Shown here piece after piece: positions 26,415 through 34,156 of a stretch of DNA of 52,641 nucleotides (the stretch's first letter is position 1; each line of letters opens with the position of its first letter). A program made the translations under genes and the position numbers. The stretch covers positions 1 to 52,641 of the forward strand of contig NZ_LMCW01000024.1 in the NCBI RefSeq assembly GCF_001424945.1, read 5' to 3'. A model generated the notes under the pieces. The model searched no databases. It was not told where the DNA came from and saw only the letters and a list, made by a program, of their open reading frames with translations. The DNA is from Rhizobium sp. Root1203. GTDB taxonomy: Bacteria > Pseudomonadota > Alphaproteobacteria > Rhizobiales > Rhizobiaceae.

Positions 26415-26639
26415 ATGGCGCGATACAAAGACAAACGCCGGTTTCGCTGCGAGGGTGAAGCAGGGAGATCGTATGTTATTGTCGAACAGATCAAAGTGGC
26501 CCGCGGACTGGGCCTGCCAAGAACGGACTACATGACGGAGGACGGGGAAATCGCGAACCGTCTCGATGACGATCATTTCCTGATTCTCTTGAACAAGGAA
26601 ATTGTCAGCGTTCTGAAGCGTCCGGGCAAAGGCCATTAG
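26415..26639 (+). CDS. Small conserved-looking hypothetical protein
   Basis: A 74-residue soluble basic protein: MARYKDKRRFRCEGEAGRSY, a strand-rich middle (VIVEQIKVARG), and LDDDHFLILLNKEIVSVLKR at the end. GGGGAG lies 8 bases upstream of ATG 26415; a TTG six bases earlier is possible. No family recognised. Composition and start signal make it a likely gene. Confidence 0.5.
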   Translation: MARYKDKRRFRCEGEAGRSYVIVEQIKVARGLGLPRTDYMTEDGEIANRLDDDHFLILLNKEIVSVLKRPGKGH

Positions 26640-26688
26640 TCGCGTTTTGCACGCGCCACTGGCCAACGAGAGTCGATCCTGCTTCTGC

Positions 26689-27330
26689 TCAGGAACAGAC
26701 CTCGATGAATTCGATTGGGCCTCCGGGGATGCGGTCATCGAAAACCGCGCAGGATAACCGGCCTCCGAAAACACATGCACTATCGAGGTTGGTTCGGTTT
26801 CCAGTCGTCTGCGGGTTCTTAGGCGAGGGTGTATGGCCGTGCACGAGATGCTTGCCCCAGTATTCCCCCGAGTAGCCGGCGGGGAAGCGCGTCCACATTA
26901 AATCGTTGGCAGTCTGGTCCTCAAAGTAGATGCCATCCCTGACGCCAGCGTGCACGAAGATGCGATGTTCGTCCTGATGTATCATTGGCAAGGAAGCGGC
27001 CCATCCGAGATGGACTGCGGGGATGTCATTCCCGTATGATGTCAGCGTCTCCAGACCGCCATTGTCAAGCCACCAGCCTTCGTCATAGCGGCCATCTTGA
27101 GCGCCGACCATCATGTCTTCGTGGTTGCCCATGAGGGTGATCCACTTCCAGTCCGCCGAATTTGGACCCTCAATCAGCCTCCGGACAACTCCGCAGCTGT
27201 TGGGACCTCTATCGACGTAATCGCCAAGGAAAACAACGGTCCCAGCGCCGTAGCCCTCAATCCGGCGAAGCATAGCTTCCAGCTGAGTGTAGCATCCATG
27301 GACATCGCCGACGGCAAACGTGAGGCACAT
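26689..27330 (-). CDS. PPP-type metallophosphoesterase (Ser/Thr phosphatase/ApaH-like)
   Basis: A 213-residue phosphatase with the full PPP motif series: GDVHG near residue 8, GDYVDRG near 36, GNHEDMM near 67, and later HAG and HGHTP. This supplies the two-metal site of bacterial protein phosphatases such as PrpA and of ApaH-type diadenosine tetraphosphatases, and the sequence alone does not decide between the two. ATG 27330 places the first motif at the usual distance from the N-terminus; the frame runs open to 27453. It stands alone between the small hypothetical and the GntR gene, with no operon partner. Confidence 0.85.
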   Translation of the reverse strand: MCLTFAVGDVHGCYTQLEAMLRRIEGYGAGTVVFLGDYVDRGPNSCGVVRRLIEGPNSADWKWITLMGNHEDMMVGAQDGRYDEGWWLDNGGLETLTSYGNDIPAVHLGWAASLPMIHQDEHRIFVHAGVRDGIYFEDQTANDLMWTRFPAGYSGEYWGKHLVHGHTPSPKNPQTTGNRTNLDSACVFGGRLSCAVFDDRIPGGPIEFIEVCS

Positions 27331-27492
27331 GCTCTCAACTCTTTCTACCACTATGACATGACCCACTGGGACGATCGGTCTGAGGGAGGGACATAGGGCG
27401 CCGGCGTGAGATGTCGCGTGGTTGGTCTCGCGCCCTTGCGCGCAACCCAACATGAAGACGCCAGCGTCCGCCAGTGTTTCGCGCTCTAAGGA

Positions 27493-28128
27493 TCAGCGTT
27501 GCAGGATGTGCTGACGCACCAGAACCTTAAGCCGGTCGGTATCACTGGCTGCGATTGCATCGACCATCATGTGATGTTCGCGGCCGGACTGCTCCACACG
27601 CGCACGCGTCCGCCACTGGGAGACCGGAGCGGACGATGTCCGCTGACGGATCTCCGTGATGAGTTCCACCAGTTCAAGATTGCCGCCGAGGGTCAGCAGA
27701 TGGCGATGGAACGCCAGGTTGGCTTCATAGAGTTCCAGCGTCGTGCCGTTCAGCACCATACGATCGAAATGCTCCGCCAGTTGCCGCAGTCTCGCGATCT
27801 CGGCCGACGACGCCTTCTCGACGATTGCCTCCGCGACGGCGGTCTCGAGAACAATGCGGATTTCGCTCACCTCCCGCGCCCGCCGTCCGTCTGGTTCATA
27901 GACGTGGTAGCCACGGTTGGGAACATGCTCGACCAGCCGTTTCTGCGCGAGGCGATCCAACGCCCGGCGCACTTCCGGGCGCGTGCACTTATAGCGCCGC
28001 TCGAGGTCGATCTGCTTCAGCCAGGTTCCCGGCAATAGAACCCCTGCGAGAATATCCTGCAGCACAAGATCTGTTACGTCCCGTGCGTCAGATACTTCCG
28101 ACTTCGAATCGATTACGGCGTCCGCCAT
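27493..28128 (-). CDS. GntR-family (FCD-type) transcriptional regulator
   Basis: A 211-residue FadR-subfamily regulator. The winged helix spans residues about 15-75 with LKQIDLERRYKCTRPEVRRALDRLAQKRLVEHVPNRGYHV, and the C-terminal helical FCD domain has the metal-ligand pattern EANLAFHRHLL (Asn/His) and SGREHHMMVDAI (His). It is divergent from the M20 amidohydrolase/importer operon, and a 30-bp imperfect palindrome lies in the 173-bp gap between them, over the promoter. It most probably represses that operon until the substrate or its breakdown product binds. Confidence 0.88.
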   Translation of the reverse strand: MADAVIDSKSEVSDARDVTDLVLQDILAGVLLPGTWLKQIDLERRYKCTRPEVRRALDRLAQKRLVEHVPNRGYHVYEPDGRRAREVSEIRIVLETAVAEAIVEKASSAEIARLRQLAEHFDRMVLNGTTLELYEANLAFHRHLLTLGGNLELVELITEIRQRTSSAPVSQWRTRARVEQSGREHHMMVDAIAASDTDRLKVLVRQHILQR

Positions 28129-28226
28129 TCACACCCCCAATTTTCCACCACTCTTATCATGCCAGATCGAATTTCTGTATGTGCGCGAGGTGCTTAAGAA
28201 GGCCAAAAATTATTCATGCACACGGA

Positions 28227-28273
28227 TTGCGCAATAAATTTTTGTATCCTAAATTGGCACCAATTTTGGATAC
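28227..28273 (+). promoter_or_regulatory. Promoter and GntR-type operator of the M20/opine-type operon
   Basis: Inverted repeat 28244-28273: left arm GTATCCTAAATTGG, right arm CCAATTTTGGATAC, 2-base centre; 13 of 14 positions pair. The core is TTGG-CA-CCAA. TTGCGC (28227-28232) and TAAATT (28250-28255) with a 17-base spacer form a weak sigma70-like promoter whose -10 lies inside the repeat. The site is 29 bp upstream of the amidohydrolase start. Confidence 0.55.
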
Positions 28274-28301
28274 TATGTGAAACCGGATTGCTTTGAAAGC
28301 C

Positions 28302-29726
28302 ATGAAAAACTCGAATTCCGTTTGGGACATCGTCGAAGGCAAGCGCGAGGCCTTCTTCGCGCTGAGCGACCGTATATGGGACATGCCGGAAACGAACTAC
28401 TGCGAATACCGCTCGGCGGAAGAGCATGCACGCCGGCTCGAAGCCGAAGGCTTTCGCGTCGAGCGCAGCTTTGCCGGCCTTCCGACGGCAGTCATGGGCG
28501 AAGCAGGCGAAGGTGGTCCGGTGATCGCCATCCTTGGCGAGTTCGACGCGTTGCCCGGCATGAGCCAGGTAGCCGGACTCCCCGAGAAGCGCGAGGCCGC
28601 GCCGAACGGCAACGGTCACGGTTGCGGGCACAACATGCTCGGCGCCGGCTCGATGCTGGCCGCTGCCGCCGTCAAGGATTTTCTCGCCGAAAACGGCCTG
28701 AAAGGCCGTATCCGCTACTACGGCTGCCCCGCGGAAGAAGGCGGTTCGTCGAAGGGTTTCATGGTACGATCGGGCGTCTTTGACGATGTCGACATCGCCA
28801 TCTGCTGGCATCCGGCAGCGTTTGCCGGCATCAACAATCCGGTTTCGCTCGCATGCAACGAGCTCAACTTCCATTTTACCGGCCGTGCCTCGCATGCGTC
28901 CGCGACACCGCATCTCGGCCGTAGCGCGCTTGACGCCGTCGAGTTGATGAATGTCGGCGTGAACTATATGCGCGAGCACATGCCCTCGACCGCCCGCATC
29001 CACTATGCCGTCACCGACACCGGCGGCCATGCACCCAACGTCGTTCAGGCGCGTGCAGCCGTCCGCTATCTCATCCGCGCGCGAAACCTGCCCGAACTGC
29101 ATTCACTGGTCGCCCGCGTGAGGAAGGTGGCGGAAGGGGCGGCGTTAATGACGGAGACGTCCGTGCGCAGCGAAGTGATCAGCGGCGACGCCAACCTCGT
29201 CGGCAACCGTCCCCTCGAGGAGCTGATGTTCGCAAACCTGCAACGGCTTGGCCCCCCGGTCTTCGACGAGCTGGACCGTAAGACGGCCCGCGCGTTCCAG
29301 CAGACCATGAGCGCCGAGGACATCTCCGCCTCCTATCAGCGCTTCGGACTAAGGGCGAAGAAGGACCAGCCGCTCTGCGAGGAAATCTTTCCGCTCTATG
29401 CCGGCGACAGCACGATCGTCGGCTCGACCGATGTCGGCACCGTCAGCTGGGTCGTGCCGACGGTGCAGATGCGCGGCGCGACGTATGCGATCGGGACGCC
29501 CGGCCACTCGTGGCAGCTGGTCGCCCAAGGCAAGCTTCCCGCCGCCCACAAGGGCATGGAACATGCGGCAAAGGTGATGGCGGGCACCGCCATCGACCTC
29601 ATCCGCAACCCGGCGCTTATCGAGGCAGCCAAGGCGGACCTCGAGGCTCGCCTCGATGGGACGCGGTTCGTCAACCCCATCCCCGACGACGTTCAGCCGC
29701 CGCTGCCCGAAAGAGAGGCGCAATGA
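28302..29726 (+). CDS. M20 peptidase/amidohydrolase (AbgB-like)
   Basis: A 474-residue M20D-type metallohydrolase. NGHGCGHNM around residue 107 carries the metal-binding Cys/His; PAEEGGSSKG near 146 supplies the catalytic Glu pair; ICWHPAAF, and the small dimerisation lid with FHFTGRASHASATPHLGRSA follow. The order matches AbgB (p-aminobenzoyl-glutamate hydrolase subunit B) and related N-acyl-amino-acid hydrolases. No signal peptide. Its stop overlaps the start of the first permease (ATGA), so hydrolase and importer are translationally coupled, which suggests that the imported compound is an amide or N-acyl amino acid cleaved in the cytoplasm. The start codon is a little uncertain (ATG 28302 or TTG 28293). 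Confidence 0.88.
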   Translation: MKNSNSVWDIVEGKREAFFALSDRIWDMPETNYCEYRSAEEHARRLEAEGFRVERSFAGLPTAVMGEAGEGGPVIAILGEFDALPGMSQVAGLPEKREAAPNGNGHGCGHNMLGAGSMLAAAAVKDFLAENGLKGRIRYYGCPAEEGGSSKGFMVRSGVFDDVDIAICWHPAAFAGINNPVSLACNELNFHFTGRASHASATPHLGRSALDAVELMNVGVNYMREHMPSTARIHYAVTDTGGHAPNVVQARAAVRYLIRARNLPELHSLVARVRKVAEGAALMTETSVRSEVISGDANLVGNRPLEELMFANLQRLGPPVFDELDRKTARAFQQTMSAEDISASYQRFGLRAKKDQPLCEEIFPLYAGDSTIVGSTDVGTVSWVVPTVQMRGATYAIGTPGHSWQLVAQGKLPAAHKGMEHAAKVMAGTAIDLIRNPALIEAAKADLEARLDGTRFVNPIPDDVQPPLPEREAQ

Positions 29727-30442
29727 ACCAGCCCGGCATCCTGGAACTCGTAAGCTTCGGCCCTAACGGCTGGGGCAAGGCGCTGCTGGCCGGTGCGTGG
29801 ATGACGATTCTGATCGCGCTGGCCGGCTATTCGATCGGAGCCGTGATCGGCTCTTTCGGCGCATGGGCAAAGATTTCGGGCGGTCGCGGCCTCAGGATGG
29901 CGGCAGACACGTATACGACCGTTTTGCGCGGCATCCCCGACCTTCTGGTCATTTACCTCTTCTACTTCGGCGGAAGCGCGCTTGTGACCGCCATCGGCCA
30001 TATGTTCGGCGCCGGCGGCTTTTTTGGCTTTCCCGGCTTCCTCGCTGGCTCGCTCGCGGTTGGAGTGACCTCCGGAGCACAATTTACCGAAATCTTCCGT
30101 GGCGCCTTCAGGGCCGTGCATCCGGGCGAAATCGAGGCGGCCGTTGCCTGCGGCATGGGACGCGCCCTTCGCTTCCGCCGCATCATCGCGCCGCTGACGC
30201 TGCGTCACGCGCTGCCCGGGCTCGGCAACGTCTGGCAGGTGGTTCTGAAGGAATCGGCGCTCGTCTCGATCACCGGCGTCGCCGAACTCCTGCGCCAGAC
30301 GCAGATCGCCGCCGGGTCCACCGGCCTGCCCTTCGATTTCTACGTCATTGCCAGTGGGATCTATCTCGTCATCTCGACCGGCTCCGGCCTGTTTCTGCGA
30401 CGTGCTGAAAAGCAGCTGTCGCGCGGCGTAAGGAGGGTCTGA
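29723..30442 (+). CDS. Opine/polar amino-acid ABC transporter permease (OccQ/HisQ-like)
   Basis: A 239-residue membrane protein of the HisQ/OccQ/NocQ class. Starts with MNQPGILELVSFGPNGWGKA, where the FGPxGWGxxLL motif is typical of OccQ/HisQ. RGIPDLLVIYLFYFGG lies near residue 72 and the EAA loop is EIEAAVACGMGRALRFRRIIAPLTLRHALPG. ATG 29723 overlaps the amidohydrolase stop. It partners the M-type permease encoded next. Confidence 0.92.
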   Translation: MNQPGILELVSFGPNGWGKALLAGAWMTILIALAGYSIGAVIGSFGAWAKISGGRGLRMAADTYTTVLRGIPDLLVIYLFYFGGSALVTAIGHMFGAGGFFGFPGFLAGSLAVGVTSGAQFTEIFRGAFRAVHPGEIEAAVACGMGRALRFRRIIAPLTLRHALPGLGNVWQVVLKESALVSITGVAELLRQTQIAAGSTGLPFDFYVIASGIYLVISTGSGLFLRRAEKQLSRGVRRV

Positions 30443-31182
30443 TGGACTGGGGCTTTCTCACCGAAACCTTCCTCAACCTCATCTCGGCGATCCCGCTCAC
30501 GCTGACGCTTGCGGTAAGCTCGATCGCTCTCGGCGCGGTCCTGGCGCTGGCCATCGCCCTTTGCCGGCTTTCCGGCGTGCTTGCGCTCGAATGGTTTGCG
30601 CGCGCCTATGTGTTCGTCTTCCGCGGCACGCCACTGCTCGTGCAGATCTTCCTTATCTACTACGGCCTTGGCCAGTTTGCAGCGGTGCGGCACAGCTTCC
30701 TGTGGCCCCTCCTGCGGGAACCTTACTGGTGCGCAGTCCTGGCGCTCACCATGAACACTGCCGCCTATGCGAGCGAGATCATTCGCGGCGGGCTGCAATC
30801 CGTGCCCTTCGGCCAGATCGAGGCGGCGCGCGCATGCGGCATGCCGCGGTTCATGCAGTTCCGCCGCATCGTGTTGCCGCTGGCAATCCGCCAGGCGCTG
30901 CCCGGCTACGGCAACGAGATGATCTCGATGGTGAAGGCAACGTCGCTCGCGTCGATCATCACCCTGATGGAAGTGACAGGCGTAGCGGCGAGAATTATTT
31001 CCGAAACCTACCGCGCCATCGAGGTCTTCATCGTCGCCGGTGCCATCTATCTCGCGATCAACTTCCTGCTGACGCGGCTTGTTCATCTCGTCGAATACTG
31101 GCTGAGCCCGCATCTGCGCCTCCCCCTTCCCCACCATTCGGCGACCGACGCCGCCCCCGCACTTGAAGGAGACGCCCGATGA
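30442..31182 (+). CDS. Opine/polar amino-acid ABC transporter permease (OccM/HisM-like)
   Basis: A 246-residue permease. N-terminal WGFLTETFLNLISAIPLTLTLA, then FRGTPLLVQIFLIYYGLGQF (the classic HisM/OccM motif) near residue 70, and the loop QIEAARACGMPRFMQFRRIVLPLAIRQALPGYGNE. Start overlaps the previous stop by one base (TGATG). The last 15 residues are Pro/His-rich and not typical. It forms the membrane channel with the Q-type permease. Confidence 0.92.
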   Translation: MDWGFLTETFLNLISAIPLTLTLAVSSIALGAVLALAIALCRLSGVLALEWFARAYVFVFRGTPLLVQIFLIYYGLGQFAAVRHSFLWPLLREPYWCAVLALTMNTAAYASEIIRGGLQSVPFGQIEAARACGMPRFMQFRRIVLPLAIRQALPGYGNEMISMVKATSLASIITLMEVTGVAARIISETYRAIEVFIVAGAIYLAINFLLTRLVHLVEYWLSPHLRLPLPHHSATDAAPALEGDAR

Positions 31183-31961
31183 CCGTGGCGAACGGCTTCC
31201 TGCCCCCGGTCGCGCTCAGCGTCCGCAACCTGCACAAGAGCTTTGGCTCCGTCGAAGTCCTTAAAGGCATCTCGCTCGACGCGCATGAGGGCGACGTCGT
31301 GTCGATCCTCGGCTCCTCGGGTTCGGGAAAGTCCACTTTCCTGCGCTGCATCAACCTGCTGGAGACGCCGAATTCCGGCGAAGTCACCGTCGGCGGCGAA
31401 ACCATTCGGATGGTCCCTGATGGCAAGCACGCCAGTCGCCCGGCCGACCGCCGGCAGGTCGACCGCATTCGCTCTCATCTCGGCATGGTGTTCCAGAGCT
31501 TCAATCTCTGGTCCCACAAGACCGTGCTCGAAAATGTCATCGAGGCGCCGGTGCACGTTCAGGGCCGGTCGAAGGCGGAATGCATCGAGGAAGCCGAAGC
31601 GCTGCTTGCCAAGGTCGGAATCGCCGAGAAGCGCAATTTCTATCCCTCCCATTTGTCCGGCGGCCAGCAGCAGCGCGCAGCGATCGCCCGCGCGCTTGCT
31701 ATGCGTCCGAAGGTGATGCTCTTCGACGAGCCGACGTCAGCGCTTGATCCGGAACTGGTCGGCGAGGTGCTGCGTGTCATGCGCAGCCTTGCCGAGGAAG
31801 GCCGCACCATGCTGGTCGTCACTCATGAAATGGGCTTTGCCCGCGACGTTTCCAGCCGTGTCGTTTTCCTGCACAAGGGCGTCGTCGAGGAAGACGGCAA
31901 GCCGCAGGATGTCTTCGTCAGTTCGCGCTCAGAGCGCTTCAGACAGTTCATCAGCAAGTAG
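31179..31961 (+). CDS. Opine/polar amino-acid ABC transporter ATPase (OccP/HisP-like)
   Basis: A 260-residue ATPase. Walker A LGSSGSGKSTFLRCINLLE, the HisP-specific loop with GKHASRPADRRQVDRIRSHLG, Q-loop MVFQSFNLWSHKTVLENVIE, signature LSGGQQQRAAIARALAM, Walker B VMLFDEPTSALDPELVGEV and TLVVTHEMGFARDV-like switch (here MLVVTHEMGFARDV). FNLWSHKTVLENV and the basic loop are diagnostic for histidine/opine importers. ATG overlaps the preceding stop. Confidence 0.94.
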   Translation: MTVANGFLPPVALSVRNLHKSFGSVEVLKGISLDAHEGDVVSILGSSGSGKSTFLRCINLLETPNSGEVTVGGETIRMVPDGKHASRPADRRQVDRIRSHLGMVFQSFNLWSHKTVLENVIEAPVHVQGRSKAECIEEAEALLAKVGIAEKRNFYPSHLSGGQQQRAAIARALAMRPKVMLFDEPTSALDPELVGEVLRVMRSLAEEGRTMLVVTHEMGFARDVSSRVVFLHKGVVEEDGKPQDVFVSSRSERFRQFISK

Positions 31962-31995
31962 AGTTCAACCCAAGCAACGAAAAAGGGGACAAAAC

Positions 31996-32853
31996 ATGAT
32001 CATTTCTTCACGGATATTCGCGGCGATCTCCGCCACCGTCCTGGTTGCAGCCGCAACGGCTGCGCACAGCGAAGACAAGAAGTGGACGGCAGTTTCGATC
32101 GCCACCGAAGGCGCCTTCAAGCCCTACAACTTCACCAAGCCGGACGGCACGCTCGACGGCTACGAGATTGAGCTCAGCAAGTATCTCTGCGATCACATGA
32201 AAGTGGAGTGCAAGGTTGTCGTTCAGAACTTCGACGGCATGATCCCGGCGCTGAACGCCGGCAAGTTCGACGCCATCATCTCCGGCATGTCGGCGACTGC
32301 CAAGCGCGAAGAGGTCATCGCCTTCAGCGACTCATATGGCTCGACGGGCCAGGCATTTGCAACATCCAAGTCGAGCGAACTCGCAAACCTGCCACAGAAG
32401 GGCCAGGTTTTCTCGCTCGCCAGTGATGAAGCAGGCGCCGTTGCTGAAATCGACAGGATCAAGCCGATGCTGCAGGGCAAGACAATCGGCGTGCAGACAG
32501 CTTCGACCGGGGCGGCCTTCGTCAACAAGTATCTCAAGGATGTCGTTGAGGTTCGCGAATACAAGACGACTGAAGAGCACGATCTCGACCTGAAGGCCGG
32601 CCGGGTCGATCTTGTCATGGCATCCATGGCCTACCTCACCACCGCGTCGCAGAAACCGGGCAACGAGGACATGACGACGACGGGCCCGCGCTTCCAGGGC
32701 GGTTTTTTGGGGCGCGGTAGCTCCGTTGGCCTGCGCAAGGACGACTCCGAACTGAAGGCGATGTTCAACGACGCGATCGCAGCTGCAAAGGCAGACGGCA
32801 CAATCAAGATGCTTTCGGAAAAGTGGTTTGGCTTCGACGTTACGCCGAAGTGA
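31996..32853 (+). CDS. Opine/polar amino-acid periplasmic binding protein (OccT/NocT-like)
   Basis: A 285-residue family 3 binding protein. Signal peptide IISSRIFAAISATVLVAAAT, cleaved near AHS-EDK. The mature protein opens with VSIATEGAFKPYNFTKPDGT (ligand-binding start), then GYEIELSKYLCDHMKVECK with a disulfide Cys pair, FDGMIPALNAGKFDAIISGM, TIGVQTASTGAAFVNKYL and EHDLDLKAGRVD. The inserted LASDEAGAVAEIDRIKPML segment and the KWFGFDVTPK end closely resemble the octopine and nopaline binding proteins OccT/NocT as I remember them. Ligand is likely a substituted amino acid. Confidence 0.9.
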   Translation: MIISSRIFAAISATVLVAAATAAHSEDKKWTAVSIATEGAFKPYNFTKPDGTLDGYEIELSKYLCDHMKVECKVVVQNFDGMIPALNAGKFDAIISGMSATAKREEVIAFSDSYGSTGQAFATSKSSELANLPQKGQVFSLASDEAGAVAEIDRIKPMLQGKTIGVQTASTGAAFVNKYLKDVVEVREYKTTEEHDLDLKAGRVDLVMASMAYLTTASQKPGNEDMTTTGPRFQGGFLGRGSSVGLRKDDSELKAMFNDAIAAAKADGTIKMLSEKWFGFDVTPK

Positions 32854-32875
32854 TCTGCCCGACTGCCGTGTCGAA

Positions 32876-32902
32876 GCCCGGCCGGGGAATCCTCTGCCGG
32901 GC
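32876..32902 (+). terminator. Hairpin downstream of the opine-type operon
   Basis: GCCCGGC (32876-32882) and GCCGGGC (32896-32902) pair around a 13-base loop, 22 bp beyond the binding-protein stop. There is no T-run behind it, so efficiency as a terminator is uncertain. Confidence 0.35.
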
Positions 32903-33036
32903 CACTCGCGTATCGAAAGCTAAAATCCTACCGTCTCCGCCACCTTGGATCCCCTCACCGGTCTGTTCGGCCCTGGGATTCGGCAGACGCACAACGACGC
33001 GGCTTGCCGGTTCGGCCAGCCAGCCTTAAATTGGAC

Positions 33037-34095
33037 CTATAGCTTCACGGGCTGACCGGACCGAACACTTTCGTCCGCGGCAAGGCAGATCTTCAACGAG
33101 GTCACGGCATCGTCCATGTGGCGTGTAAGATCGAGGTCTTCGGTGACGGCCCGATGCACAAAATCCTGCTCGCGATCGCACAGCATTTGATGATCAGGCT
33201 CGTCATGCATGTCCAGCCAGTCGTCGCTCCGAACGAAACTGCCCGCCTCATCGGTCTCCGCGTGGTGAACCCGCAGCCGCGAAGTCTTCGTATGCGCGTC
33301 GAGACTTGCAGAACTCGCACCTTCATCCATGACGATCGAGACGGAGCCTCGCGGCGAGATCACGTCTTTGACGAAAAACGCGGTCTCCGACATCATCGGT
33401 CCCCAGCCCGCCTCATACCAGCCAACGCTTCCATCCTCGAACAGAACTTGGAAGTGGCCATAGTTATACATGCCCGCCGGCAGCCCCCTGGCCAGCCCCA
33501 GGCCCATGCCGCGAACCTCGACCGGCTTTGAATCGGTGATCTGGCACATGACGTCGACATAGTGAACGCCGCAATCGACAATCGGGGACGTCGATTGCAT
33601 GATTGAGCGATGAATATTCCAGGCGCTGCCGCTCGACTGCTGATTGAGATTCATCCGGAACACGTAAGGGCCGCCGAGCTGACGTGACTCGTCGATCATC
33701 CGCGTCCAGGACGGATGATGTCGCAGGATGTAGCCGACGACCAGTTTCCGACCATTGGCCCTGGCTGCCGCCACCACGCGCTCCGCATCTGCAACATTGG
33801 AAGCCAGCGGTTTTTCGACGAAAACATGCGCGCCGCTTTCGAGTGCGGCGACTGCCATGTCTGCATGTGTGTTGGTGTGCGTTGCGATCGAAACGACGCG
33901 CGGCGACAATTCCGCCAGCGCTTTCAGATAGTCATGGCGCAGCGGATAGCCGGAAAGGTCTTCCGGCAGAACCGGCGTGGATCGATTGACCAAGCCGACC
34001 AGGTCGAAGCCGGCATGCTTGTGATAGGCCAGCGCGTGACTGCGTCCCATCTGGCCGAGACCGACGACGAGGACCGACAGGGGTTCTGCTTGCAA
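33037..34095 (-). CDS. Gfo/Idh/MocA-family NAD(P)-dependent oxidoreductase
   Basis: A 352-residue sugar dehydrogenase-like protein. The Rossmann motif LVVGLGQMGRSHALAY is at the N-terminus, VFVEKPLASN (the EKP catalytic lysine motif) is near residue 95, and the second domain holds the HRSIMQSTSPIVDCGVHYVDVM region (Asp-xxx-His). I prefer a TTG start at 34095, because CGGAGA lies seven bases upstream and the family usually begins just before the Rossmann strand; a GTG at 34197 inside the GMC gene is the alternative. Second gene after the GMC oxidoreductase on the minus strand. Probably oxidises or reduces a sugar, inositol or keto-glycoside; substrate unknown. Confidence 0.85.
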   Translation of the reverse strand: MQAEPLSVLVVGLGQMGRSHALAYHKHAGFDLVGLVNRSTPVLPEDLSGYPLRHDYLKALAELSPRVVSIATHTNTHADMAVAALESGAHVFVEKPLASNVADAERVVAAARANGRKLVVGYILRHHPSWTRMIDESRQLGGPYVFRMNLNQQSSGSAWNIHRSIMQSTSPIVDCGVHYVDVMCQITDSKPVEVRGMGLGLARGLPAGMYNYGHFQVLFEDGSVGWYEAGWGPMMSETAFFVKDVISPRGSVSIVMDEGASSASLDAHTKTSRLRVHHAETDEAGSFVRSDDWLDMHDEPDHQMLCDREQDFVHRAVTEDLDLTRHMDDAVTSLKICLAADESVRSGQPVKL

Positions 34096-34156
34096 TAGGA
34101 TTCTCCGGATCTGTTCTCGATCGAATGGCGGACACTGCTGTATCCGCGGGCGTTCT

